Below are positions 42,888-53,990 of a stretch of 64,000 nucleotides of DNA, piece after piece (position 1 is the first letter of the stretch; every line of letters begins with the position of its first letter). This stretch comes from Diatrype stigma (Eukaryota; Ascomycota; Sordariomycetes; Xylariales; Diatrypaceae). Where the stretch lies: assembly GCA_022225965.2 (NCBI GenBank), contig JAKJXP020000018.1:1-64000 (forward strand). Reading direction: 5' to 3'. The notes beneath the pieces are model-generated. The model was not told where the DNA came from, made no database searches, and worked only from the letters and a program-made list of their open reading frames with translations. The position numbers were made by a program, and so were the translations under genes.

Positions 42888-44044
42888 ACAATCGATTATA
42901 TCACACCCCCATATTCTCTATATCGAAATATACCAACAGCAGCCGTCAGTCCAGCCCGCTACTAGGCATGGGACTCAGCACTCTGTCCGACTCCGAAATC
43001 AACTCCTCGCTCACCCCAACCCCAGAGTTGGCAGCAGACATAAACATGACCAAGTGTACGACGACCCCGGATTCGAGCAACAAGGCCAATAACAGCAAGC
43101 GCAAGGGTAGGTCGCACAACATGAACATGACCACCACCACTACCACCACCAACACCGTAAGAGGGAAACTGCATCATCAGGTTAACGCGGGCCACAAACC
43201 AATAGGAACCAGGAGTGTATCCACGCTCACCCCATCACAGCTGGCCCGGAAGCGCGCCAACGATAGGGAGGCCCAGCGGGCCATCCGGGCGCGCACCAAG
43301 GAGCACATCGAGAGCCTCGAGAGGCAGGTCGAGGACCTGCGGGGCCACCAGGGCCGGGACCGCGTCGTGCAGGAGCTGCTGAGGAGGAACAAGGCGCTCG
43401 AGGACGAGCTCCGCCGGCTGCGGGAGAATCTGGGGTTGCCCACCGGAAACAACAACGGCGGGCAAAATGGTGGTAGCCTCTATCAGTCTGCGTACCCCGG
43501 AGCAACTTGCACGCGAACGCCCCCTTTGTATCCGACGGCAGCTCCGGACTACCAGCAGGTGATGCAGCAGCAGCAGCATGACGGGCCCCCCACTTACAAC
43601 CACATCCACGACACGACGAGCGAGGCCTGGCACCAGGCGAGCATGCAGAGTTCGATAGGCTCTACGGTATCGAGTCCTTCCTCACGGGGCACGACAGATG
43701 ACTTCGGGTCGCACAACTTCATCACGGCCCCCGCCACAATGCCACCGAACGTGTTAGGACGCGCCAGCATACCACCGGCCATGGACTCCGTCATGAGCTC
43801 GCCTGCTCCGTCCTCTATCGGCATGAAGGCGGGCGGTGGTGCTTTCGAAGATATCAAGCCCGGTAATACTACCATGACAGCGGAGATTCCGCATCATTTC
43901 ACGCTCACGACTCATGATGCTAACGGGCGAGCAGATTTCGGCAACGTCATGCCTATGACGCCGACGTCGTTCCACGCGGCACAGCAGCCCTGGAACATGT
44001 ACCCCATGTACTATACGGGATCCCCGGCGACTGCGGCAATGTGA
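42884..44044 (+). CDS. bZIP transcription factor
   Basis: A single exon of 386 aa from the ATG at 42884. A second in-frame ATG at 42968 (MGLSTLSD) would give 358 aa and could be the true start, because the first ATG is overlapped by a uORF. The basic region is at about residues 120-142 (RKRANDREAQRAIRARTKEH), the form seen in a group of fungal bZIP factors. It is followed by a leucine zipper with regular Leu/Val positions to about 183. The N-terminus is Ser/Thr-rich with a TTTTTTTN run; the C-terminus is Pro/Thr/Met-rich without the DUF3425 domain of many relatives. It is expected to bind palindromic DNA as a dimer in the nucleus. The target genes are unknown. Confidence 0.9.
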   Translation: MNNRLYHTPIFSISKYTNSSRQSSPLLGMGLSTLSDSEINSSLTPTPELAADINMTKCTTTPDSSNKANNSKRKGRSHNMNMTTTTTTTNTVRGKLHHQVNAGHKPIGTRSVSTLTPSQLARKRANDREAQRAIRARTKEHIESLERQVEDLRGHQGRDRVVQELLRRNKALEDELRRLRENLGLPTGNNNGGQNGGSLYQSAYPGATCTRTPPLYPTAAPDYQQVMQQQQHDGPPTYNHIHDTTSEAWHQASMQSSIGSTVSSPSSRGTTDDFGSHNFITAPATMPPNVLGRASIPPAMDSVMSSPAPSSIGMKAGGGAFEDIKPGNTTMTAEIPHHFTLTTHDANGRADFGNVMPMTPTSFHAAQQPWNMYPMYYTGSPATAAM

Positions 44045-45963
44045 CCGCACTACAAATTGGACAAACACAACAAATCACCAACGACGACGAATCAAAATAT
44101 TTCATTATTCAGAATATAGACTCAGTCTCCCTATATAAACACGCACACACTCTCTCGTCACTTACAACCACCCAACTACTACATATCAACACATACGACA
44201 TAAAATATCGGGGCGTTATAATAACTTTTTTCACGGCGCCATGTCACGGAACGGAAGATTCGGTGGGATTGATACGAATAGAAGGCACAGCCCTTAGACC
44301 AGATCACTCAGGCGTTACTTTGGAATTCGGCTTTTGTAGGGTACTTGGGATCACACACATACACACACAAATGGTCGGAATCAAGCAACAAGAAATCTGG
44401 GTTTCTGGTTATGGAACTCCGGATAAACAGGACGGAACGGAACGGAAAGACCAAGCAAGGGGCCAGGAGGCCGGACATTGAGATACCCTGGGAACCACGG
44501 AGTTCGTCCGCTACATAGGACGATTTGATTTTTGGGAGCTTTGCTTTTAGACATGGCAGAGACGAAACTGCGTGGGATCACGATACGATGCGAATGAAGG
44601 AGAGAACTAGGAGTAGTTGAAAAGAAGCAGGGGCTTTGTACGCTATTGCCTGTATAATCACCAAGTTATCGAGAGACGCTTCTGTATAGATCAATACTAT
44701 TCAATCTTTATGATAATTACTATACTCTTTCATGGGCAGTTTATTTGAACTATTTCTAGTACATTTCCAAGACTTCACTTAAACCCCTGTTGTCATTCAA
44801 GTCTAGCATGTACGCATATGTTTATGCATATTTGGAAGGGATCACCTCTATCGACTGTCACAAGGCCCGTCCAATGTCTAGAGTTACCTATCTAGACTAG
44901 TCCTATATTTCTATTCTCTCCTTGCTAGCAACACTTTTGCATGAAGTCGGAACTTTGTTGTTACGCTAGGGGGGTCTGGATGGGGGGTTTTCCCTCGACC
45001 AAACTTTGACGATATCCCCATACCGCAGAGCCTCGATCTCCACCTAGTCCATTAGACGATGCGGCAGTTTTCCGGCGCATGGAACAATCGAACTCGGCAC
45101 CGGCCATGTCCGCTTCGCCCCTTCACTAAACCCCACTGTATTGAGTTCAGAGACCGTTCACGGGTTATGCTATACCTACATGTGACGACCAGCAGGATGG
45201 ATACTGCCAGAGCCTCAAACTTTAATACACGAGAACCGGAGCATTCTCCCGGCCAGGTAAGTCTCCCGTCTCCAAGCCGTATCCTTTCCATGGGAGGGTC
45301 TTGCTTTTCCACGGAGGGCCCTTGGAAGGGAAGGATGCTATGTTCAAGAGAGGCCGGTAAAGCAGTACACTATTACCACATTCCTTAACCACCAGACGGC
45401 CGAAGACACTAATATAGGTAGGCAACAACTTCATCGGTTCCCGGCGTTCCGAGATGGTGCTACTAACCTACCGACACTAGGTTCATCAGAAAGAATACTT
45501 AGGGCTTCTAAGTCCATCATTGCCTACGCGGGGAATTAGTTGTAGATGATGTGTTCTACATGTGCAACTATGGACTCCTCGCGGAATAGCCACCAATGGG
45601 TACTAGTACTATGCAGATATTTCAGTCAGCTACGTTTGCTCACTTGCCTGGTGTATCCAGCAGATAGAAAAACCTCGACATATACGTAAGATACCACGAA
45701 GTGACAAGGAACTTCTCGGCCGAGGCCTTAGGCCGCGTATGTAATAGTGGCGCTATCTATTGACATGCGATGTATCATAGGAGAGAAGACCGGATGACCT
45801 AACCTAACCAAGTTTAAATCAGAAAGTCCCCCGGTTTTAGCATATCATCCTGGCACTAGGAGACTGGACTTACTGAAAGCCAATCAACAGCCTCTGGAAG
45901 ATGCCGAGTAACTATCTCACCTGACCTATGGCCTCTGATAGATAGTTCATCCGATCTTAGACC

Positions 45964-45997
45964 TTGGAGTATACCTACAGTTGGAGTATACCTACAG
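45964..45997 (+). repeat. 17-bp perfect tandem duplication
   Basis: TTGGAGTATACCTACAG is present twice in direct succession. Confidence 0.95.
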
Positions 45998-48900
45998 ATA
46001 ACTAGTCTCATTGGGGTACTTACAAAGACGTATAACAGGGTGGTCGCGTGATGGCTCACTGGGCTACATGTGGGCAGTTATAGAACCACCAAGTCTATCT
46101 ACACATGAGCAGTGGTCTCATAGTATTTTGGTATGATATCAGAAGGATCAGGAATGGAAACATTCAAGCTCATCTACCCCCCTCCCCCAAGACCGCACCT
46201 CCTAGTGGGAAAATACAGCCCATTATTTAGGATTTAGTTTAAGTGGGATGCAGAAAGTTTCTTGAGCCCCTTTAGTTCATTAGCCCCCGTCCCCATTCGA
46301 GTAAAGGGTATATACGTACGTCGTCGCCTTGCCTTCGTATGAGCTTGCGAATATAACCCCCTGCCTCACAGCCAATGTCCTCTGGCTTTCTCGTAAAAGC
46401 TTTAAACACAACGTATCCACAGGAAGGCATTTCTCTGAGGAACGTTTCCGCCATTTCCGATTAGTTGACGAACTGGATTTTGACACTGCTTCATGGAACA
46501 GGGGTATGATTTCCAATGTGTTGCTATGTTGTCTCTGCACGGAAACTAACCATTCTTGTTACAGTGCCACACGCTGGGTGGCCATTGTTACTCCTCTCCC
46601 GTTCTGATTCTGCGCCGGGTTTGAACCTTCCAATCTTCTGGCACCAATCTATAGACTACCTAGGTATGCATAGAAGGTATCCAGGCGTTTGGTTTAGACC
46701 AGTGGAAAGACGGCAAGATCTAGGCGCCATATAGCAAGACGCGATTGGCAGTCTTATCCAACAACCCTTCGCCCGAAGAAAGCTTAATGTTCCTTTTTAT
46801 AGCAGCTTCAGCCTAGAAGCACTGGGTAGGGAGTACCGATCCCGTCGCAGATAATAGCTCATAGGGATCATCAGGGTCTTTGTATTTTAACTTCGCTAGC
46901 GAAAGCTGGCGCTTGTCAAATATGCATCGGAGGTTTCGAGGCGGATATATACGTACCTCGCTTCACCCGAAGATAGGTATTGCGAGCGTAATGCACCGTA
47001 TCGACGGCCTGGCCGTCTGCAGGATCAAACTCTGTCTCAGCAACACTTCATGTACGTCAACCATCACACACAACCTTGGAAAGGATAGATTTCTCTTTCA
47101 TATCGGAAGCATGCATGAGAATGTCTTGTATGTAATCAACAACGTTGATGTGCCACGGAGTGGCCGAAGATATCGGCGACAGAAAAGGGTTACCAATAAA
47201 CCAACCTCATATCGTCTAGTTGTTACTTCCAAAACTAACGCACATGAAGGATTACATCAAGCTGATACAAACTGCAGCAAAGTGCTCTTCATGTTAGCAA
47301 GGATTCCAGAGAACCCCAGAGCGGCTGGATCCCTTCACAGGTCTATGATAAGACATATTTAGGAGTCTTGAAATGGGATTTGAGAATAATCGTTCGTCAC
47401 CCTTGATTCCCCATCCACGTGAACGGAGTTCGTGGAAGAGCCGATGTTGACAATAACTGGGTGGGTGGCAACCGTTGAACGGTGTCGTGCCAAGGCTATT
47501 GGCCTCGCAACTTTTGTTGTATATAGAAATAGAGTTTAGCTATTATTCGCAAGTATTCCGCACCTCGCTTAAGCACGTGGCGACCGAGATCTACAGGCTA
47601 GAGAAGGTCCACAGTTCAAAAGCACATCATGGAGTATGAGCCCAAGATTGCTAGGGCAGTCTGAAGGGTAAACCACCTCTTGTCGATATAGGGATTCCTT
47701 CACATGTGATCGTTTATCTCCTGCGAAAGCGGCCTTCTCGCGGTATTGTTGACTCATCACTAACTATAGGATGGACTAAGTAACCCATGTATTAGGGGGC
47801 ATGGGTGTCTAAGGAGTGGGCACCGGATACATCCAAGCTGAATACCGACATTGGTGGAATACTATACTACTAGATAACATGTCCAGGCCATGAACCGCTG
47901 GTTATAGAGTTTATAAACGTGGGGTATCTGAGAATGGTGTTCAACATATTGTAGATGGGTCATACATCGATTATAGTTGATGGGGAAACTTCGTCCAATG
48001 TTTAAATGTGAAATCCCGGTCTAGGCTCAGCTGCGAGCAAAATAAATTTGTTGAACAGATATGACAGTGCGGGATGTGTGCCGCATGTAGTCCGACTGGA
48101 CTCAATTTTAGTTTTTCTTCAGTGTCATCCCATCCATAGTAGACATCAGATGGTAACTTTCCATCACATCGGTAAAAGTAAGGCCCATCGCAAGCAACAG
48201 CCTGGGGTTGAGCTCCGCAATTTGAGTTTGTTAGCTTAGGAGACGATTGTGCTTTACGATGGACCACCCTAAGTTTATATAGCGAAAGCCCAGATGCTAT
48301 CTAGGTATCATTAGTTCATCGGATGTTAGAGGATTCAGTATAAGCCAATGAGTTGGCCATCCTATCAATGATTCCACTTTCTCTCGCTTATGACTCTAGT
48401 GTGTGTAGAAACAGTCCCCAGCTAGCAAGGCAAAAGCTGGGGTCGAGATCTCCAGGCATAACTATATCCCACCACCTGGGAAATAGCCCAAAGTTCGTTT
48501 TAAAATATCAAAAGTCTTCGTAATAGTTACTAGGTTTTGCGGTGAATGTATCTCGCTCTGGTTGTCGTGATCTGTCATTGACATAATAGGGTTTGAGTAA
48601 ATAGGGGGGCCTATGAGTCGTTTCGGGTATCACGTGACTTTGTCCAGGGATTGTTTTGGGTATTCATTTCGTAAACCTTTGGTATACGTAGCTGTAGTAA
48701 AGAGGAGAAACCCCCCTCCGACACAAAATATATGCTTTTCCTTTGCACCTGGACTTGTCTTATACCTGGACCTGTCTGATATCGTGAAATACGTATACAG
48801 AGGATTATGATCAGAAAAGTCTGACTTATAACTACCGTCAGAGGACGCGAGCCATTTCAATGCATACTACATGTGTACGCCGCATTCCGGATCGAGGCAA

Positions 48901-49084
48901 GCTACTCGGTGCTCATCTTGTGACCAAATAAGGGGGCTGGTGATTTCGTAAGGAAAACATCGGAGTTAAAGCCTGCGTAACTCGAAGTCCAAGTGTGATT
49001 CCCACGAGGAAATATAAACACGCAGGCCGATCCACATTAGACACATGAATGAGTTATGAGTAGGTTCACAATTTGAGAGTAATT

Positions 49085-49122
49085 GCCTACATGATCTTCG
49101 CCTGCCTATATGATCTTCGCCA
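49085..49122 (+). repeat. 19-bp tandem duplication
   Basis: GCCTAYATGATCTTCGCC plus one base occurs twice head to tail, with a C/T difference in each copy at the sixth base. Confidence 0.9.
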
Positions 49123-49654
49123 AGTAAACAATAAGAATGCAAGCATCACATCATCTCAACTTATTTAATTGGACGTTGTAACAGCTAAAGCAAGAGAGGT
49201 CCTCGCCGATCTGCCCGCCTAGGTTATTTATAGACGCCAAGGCGGTCTTCAGGGGGTACGACAGCGGCTGAGGGGTTACAGGGGCCCTTGGCGGCTGTTA
49301 ACACCAACATAAGCCAATCAAAGCAGATGCATTTCCCATCTTACACCAAGCGAGCCAATTAATGGCGAGGACATCAACAATATCCCTGATTCACCGGCGG
49401 GTAATCATAGACATTCAACGGCCTGTTTGCGCGCGACCGTCTCGATATACTCCGTATACTCCGTACGTAAGGTCTCTTAAATACCTAAGGATGAGCTTCA
49501 ATCCGACACAGCTGAGATTTGACAAGATGCTTTCTTATCACTCCATCACACTGCCGGACTGCTGTGATAAGTTCTGTGAAAAGAGACTACTGTTATATGT
49601 AGGTGTGTTGCGGCTTGGCTGCCTTTGAGCATTGCTCAACCTCCTAGTGAAATA

Positions 49655-51209
49655 ATGTTGGTATTCAATTATGGACGACTTGCGCTGGCCGCAATTGCAG
49701 GTAAGTCCACCCTGTTGTGATGGACCTGGCGGGCTTTTTCATTGGTGATTATGTTATAGCACGATGGGGGAGCAGGAAGGACGCTCTATTAACTCTGCTT
49801 AGGAACGCTTTGCATGGGACGATCTCATGCTCAGAGCACCGACGAAACAGCAGCGGCCGCGGTGTTCTTCTCCCCCGAGCGGGATCTCGCCTTCGCGCTC
49901 AATGTCCCGGACGACGATTCCACCGAAGATCTCTACTTCACCCTCCAGATACCTACCGGCATAGCCTGGGGCGCCGTTGGGCTCGGATCAGACACGATGG
50001 CCGGGGCGCTAATGCTAATGGCATATTCGTCGTCGTCGGGGCAGAATCTAACTCTGTCGCCGCGGCTTGCGAGCGGCCATAGCGAACCGGTATACACACC
50101 GGACATCAACGTAGAGGCGCTGCCTGGGACTGGGCTTGTGAACGAGACAACCTACGTCTACAACGGCCGGTGCGGAAACTGCCGCTCCTGGTCGACCGGC
50201 GGGATCGATGTCAAGAGCACGGCGCAGAACATGCTGTACGCCACGGGGGAAAGCGGCGATGTCCGGAGCGACGACGTCCAGTTCTCGTTGAGCATGCATT
50301 TCAACTACGGGAGCTTCACGGTGGATATGCAACGCGCGACCGGCCCCGGTGGGTCTCCAGAAATCGTTCCGACGGACGAGCCGGTGCTAGTGGCTGCAGT
50401 CCAGGGCGAGTCGGTGGAAGGGCATAAGGACAAGGTGGCCATGGCGCACGCCTTGATCATGATCCTTTGCTTCTTAGGATTGTTCCCCTTCGGCACGCTG
50501 GTTCTCCGACTCGGCAATTGGGTTCGCTGGCACGCCGTAAACCAGGGCATTGCCCTGGTCTTGGTCATTCTTGGGTTCGGAACCGGCGTCCTTACCAGCG
50601 GCTTCTACAACAGGGTGAGTTCTCGAGAATGGCAACCTCGGGTCCGTAAGCGAATGCGCTAACCATGACCCTGCTTTGCTTTTGCAGTCCAAAAACTTCA
50701 ACTCGGCGCACCAGGTGATCGGCATCCTCGTCTTTGCCTTTGTTATCATCCAGTTCGGTCTTGGCTTTATGCACCATCGCGTTTTCAAGAAGACGCAACA
50801 AACGACGAAGATGGCGCCAGTCCATGTATGGCTGGGTCGTCTGATCATCCTCTTGGGAGTTATCAACGGGTTTTTGTTCGTACCACCCCCTCCCCTTTTC
50901 AGCAGTATCTGTCGGGCTAACGCACAGTACAGGGGTTTCTCCTTGGCTCGAAAACCAAGGTTCAATTACGTTTTACTAGGACTGGTGCTGTTCATTTTCC
51001 CCGCCATCCTACTCCTCCTCATGACCAAGAAATTTCTCTGGAAGTGGTGGAATAAAGACAAAGAGGTCGACAACGGCTATAAGATGGAGCCTTGGCATCA
51101 AGGAAGAGCAGAACCACCTAGCGGCCCTGCTGCGGGTACGCATGCCGCCGGCCCTTATCCCCCGAGGGCGGACTTCGGGCCTCCGCAAAATGCAAGGGAG
51201 TACGTGTGA
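49655..51209 (+). CDS. DOMON-cytochrome b561 membrane protein
   Basis: Four exons, 49655-49700, 49803-50614, 50688-50875 and 50933-51209, encode 440 aa. The small first exon supplies the ATG and a signal peptide (LALAAIAGTLCMGRSHAQ across the junction). The mature N-terminal half is a DOMON/CDH-cytochrome-like beta domain (AVFFSPERDLAFALNVP, GIAWGAVGLG, and a CGNC pair). The second half has cytochrome b561-type TM segments beginning KVAMAHALIMILCFLGLFPFG, with further His in SAHQVIG, FMHHRVF and PVHVWLGR as probable haem ligands. Fungal members are thought to move electrons across membranes to extracellular acceptors. The third intron is 57 nt, 3n in length and stop-free; splicing it restores the usual VINGFLGFSLA sequence. 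The tail is Pro/Gly-rich and cytosolic. Confidence 0.9.
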
Positions 51210-51715
51210 TGACTGAAGGGGTTTGAGATTCGATAGATGTTGTGGCGTTCCAAGCCACGCTAAATAGTGTATCAATATCATGAAAGATGAGATCCCACGA
51301 GAGGGTGAACTTGTTGAACCCTTAACATCACGTTCAACCGTGCGGATGTGTCGATGACTTCGGATGACCCTGAGACCATGCATCAAGGGTATACCATATG
51401 GTGCAATCTTCATGAAGAGGAATTGATGTGAAGCCGAACGAAAAGTTTGGAAAAACTAACAATTCATAAGGCAGATCGATCGAAGTAGTGACTTATCTTG
51501 GGAAAACCTACCTATGTATGGAGCCGAAAAGGGGCTGTGGGGCTATCATAAGCGGGTGGGACCGGGCCGCTGGCAGTAAAGGAACAGGGGTCCCCAAAAG
51601 CCCGATGCCGCGTGAACTATCCGAGCGTAGAAACACGTGCGCGGTAAAGTTAAGTTTGGAATGCACCAGTCATATGTTGTTTTTCACAACCATCTGGTAT
51701 AGCCCATTGCCTACC
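51210..51715. other. Intergenic between cytochrome b561 gene and HET pseudogene
   Basis: 3' flank of the cytochrome b561 gene. No gene features were seen. Confidence 0.5.
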
Positions 51716-52381
51716 ATGCGGCTCTTGAACGTCCATAGCGGATGGGCTGGAGTACGTGGTAAGACCTACCCATCTCTCCTTGTAGAGTCTAACCTGGAGG
51801 CTTACACCACTCACCTACTGCTTGCTTTAGTGGATCGATACATGCTATATTGACAAACGCAGCTCTTCGGAACTTTCCGAGGCCATCAACCCCATGTTCA
51901 AATGGTACCGCGATGCTACGGTCTGCTACGCCTATCTCGCAGATGTCCACAGCAGGGACGTAACCCGGACAGTCCACCCAGCGTCGTCGGCTTTCGGGAG
52001 AGCAGGTGTTTTACGAGGGGCTAGACCCTGCAGTAGCTGATAGCGCTCTCGATCGTGGTCTTCTTCTCACTCGACTGGATCAATATCGGCACGCGCAACG
52101 ACCTGATGTACGCCATAGCCTCGGCCACGAAGATCAGTAGCGACTTCTTCATGCACGGCATGCACGGTAACCGGTACAGCGGGCTGAGCCGCTATAGCGT
52201 CGCGTAGAAGATGTTTTGGGTATGCCAGTGGACAACGACGCGGGTCGAAGACGAGGCGTATTGCCTGCTCGTGGTGTTGGGAGTCAACATGCCGCTCCTG
52301 TACGGCGAGGGCAAGCGCGCCTTTTTCCGCCTGCCAGAGGCTATCATGGATGATCCCGATGACTAGTCTATTTTTGCGTGA
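51716..52381 (+). pseudogene. HET-domain (heterokaryon incompatibility) pseudogene
   Basis: The left end reads MRLLNVHS, the usual start of HET-E-like proteins. Most of the first domain part is missing, and similarity resumes at 51831 with WIDTCYIDKRSSSELSEAI, FKWYRDATVCYAYLADV, then in shifted frames VVFFSLDWINIGT, TTTRVEDEAYCLLVVLGVNMPLLYGEGKRAF and IMDDPDD. Stops interrupt it at 52205 (TAG), 52364 (TAG) and 52379 (TGA). At those sites intact relatives carry Gln, Gln and Trp, so each is a C-to-T or G-to-A change of the kind made by RIP. HET proteins trigger vegetative incompatibility when incompatible fungal strains fuse. This copy cannot encode one. Confidence 0.88.
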
Positions 52382-53498
52382 ACCACGGAACGGCCCGAGG
52401 AGTAAAGCCACCCCTTGTGTACTAAGCTTTCGCACGACGGCACTGGCGGGGGGCCTGTTGGCCCTCTCACCAGCGCAATTTGGACGTCGAACTTCATGGT
52501 AAGGTGTTCATACGACGAAGACGAACAGCCTTATTCACCGACCAACGCCGCAATGAGCAATGTGCTGGGTGCCAGGTATGATAGAACAGCTGCTAGGTAG
52601 GAGGGACGGAGGAAGAAAGTAATTATCGAGCCTATAGAAGCTAAATGGAGAGGAAACGCCGCTTTATATAGGTAGCTGTAGATCCTTCTACCAGTAGGCA
52701 ATTGGGTCCAAGTGGACCCCTATAACTCCCCCCCCCCCCCCCCCCTTTTACGTTGAGGTATCCCCGACCGTACTTTGCAACCAGCGCATTGCATTCTACA
52801 CAGACAACACAAGGTACTCCTGCCATTCTATAACCAGATTAATTGGCTACCTTATTAAAGATGCTACGGCTATTACTGCGGTCTCTCTTCCTTGTGTCGT
52901 AGTATGGCAAGACAGAAACTGGAATTGGAAATGTATATCCCAGATCCATTGGAGGACCTTGATGGACACCTTGATGGCCGACTCCCTTTCCTGAGCCCAC
53001 ATAACCAACCATAATTGGTATAAGTATCGAGGCACCGGCTGCTTACCCCTTCTACGCTTCATAGTTCATAGATAGCTCCCGCGTCGTCGACGGACGCGCC
53101 TGCATTAGTTTCCGCAACTGTGGGTGTCAACAGAGCCGCATCCGCAAGACCAGCGGACGTATAAGAGCACAAGGCAGTCCAGTCTTGCAATGAAGTTCGC
53201 ATTCCCAACGTCCAGAATTTCTTACTTGTGGTCCTACCTTGAGAAGGATCTCAATTCAGTTTCTTCTTATGTGCCGTCGCTCTCATGCACGCGTGCACAT
53301 TCAGATGTTCACGAAAGCATGCATTGATATTGAGGCCATCTGAATACGATACGTTTTTCTATTCATTCATTCTCTACCACCCTTCGCTAAAACTATCAAT
53401 GGTCACAGATTCCAACACCATAGGCCGTGTACCAATCACGGAAACAGTCTTGATTGTCCTATTTTCCTAACAACGTCCTCGCTGTGGTGCGAGATCAC
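52382..53498. other. Intergenic with C18 run
   Basis: Contains possible further decayed HET sequence just after 52381, a perfect inverted repeat (GGGTCCA AG TGGACCC, 52704-52719) and a C18 homopolymer at 52728-52745. A minus-strand frame across that run (52641-52826) depends on the homopolymer length and is not called. Confidence 0.5.
52728..52745 (+). repeat. C18 homopolymer
   Basis: Eighteen consecutive C on the plus strand, 8 bp downstream of a short perfect inverted repeat. The length may be unstable or mis-assembled. Confidence 0.9.
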
Positions 53499-53990
53499 CT
53501 ACTCCGGCATGTGGTCGAAAGGCTTTGCGAGGTGCTCCTGGCAGAAGGGGAGCTTGCCGACCGTCCAGATCTCGGTGTCCTGTAATGTCACACACAAAGC
53601 TGTCAGCCATATTCCTATCCAATTCACCGCACAAAAGCAAAGAAATAAAGAGGGTGTACTCACGGGCTTCAGGTTCTTCTTGTCCTCGAGGCTGAGGGTG
53701 CCGCCCTTGATGGCGATGATGGGCGGGGCCGCGTCGGGGTCGTGGGCGATGGGGGACCCGCACTCGGGGCAGAAGATGCGGTGGACGGCGTTGCCCGAGG
53801 TGCCCTTGCCGGCGAACGACTTGGTGGTGCCGGTGATGGTCAGCTTGTCCTTGGGCACGACGACGACGAGCGAGTACGTCGACCCCGATTGGCGCTGGCA
53901 GTCGTCGCAGTGGTCGTAGCCGACCACGAGGGGCTCGGCATCGACAGTGTACTTGACGGCGCCGCAGAGGCAGTGTCCGGAGAGACCCAT
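53499..53990 (-). CDS. GFA-domain (CENP-V/GFA) zinc protein
   Basis: Two exons, 53990-53664 and 53579-53499 (donor GTGAGT, acceptor ACAG; phase 0), give 135 aa, the usual length for single-domain GFA proteins. Zinc-ligand motifs are CLCGAV near the N-terminus, HCDDCQ and FCPECGSPI; HC and SGS spacing also matches. The family was named for glutathione-dependent formaldehyde-activating enzyme, but most fungal members lack a proven reaction. The protein is probably cytosolic. The 84-nt intron has no in-frame stop, so retention would insert 28 residues and replace nothing downstream. The spliced end DTEIWTVGKLPFCQEHLAKPF fits family C-termini. Confidence 0.93.
   Translation of the reverse strand: MGLSGHCLCGAVKYTVDAEPLVVGYDHCDDCQRQSGSTYSLVVVVPKDKLTITGTTKSFAGKGTSGNAVHRIFCPECGSPIAHDPDAAPPIIAIKGGTLSLEDKKNLKPVSTPSLFLCFCAVNWIGIWLTALCVTLQDTEIWTVGKLPFCQEHLAKPFDHMPE

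Larger units (their letters stand above)
44045..49654. other. Gene-poor stretch, 5.6 kb
   Basis: Mixed, mostly AT-rich DNA on both sides of small, stop-interrupted frames. The longest is 46880-47362 (+, 160 codons; first ATG at 46922), with no recognisable domain. A minus-strand frame at 47971-48267 also lacks known features. Only two short direct duplications stand out (45964-45997 and 49085-49122). I cannot support a gene here; decayed mobile DNA is possible but no terminal repeats were seen. Confidence 0.5.

Noticed and set aside
46590..46640. B-box-like sequence (GGTTCAAACCC on the minus strand) suggesting a tRNA
   Set aside because: The flanking bases do not form a T-arm stem and no matching A box or acceptor stem is found.
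46880..47362. 160-codon frame as a gene
   Set aside because: It starts with a non-ATG codon (first ATG at 46922), has no family features, biased composition or splice partners; kept only as a note.
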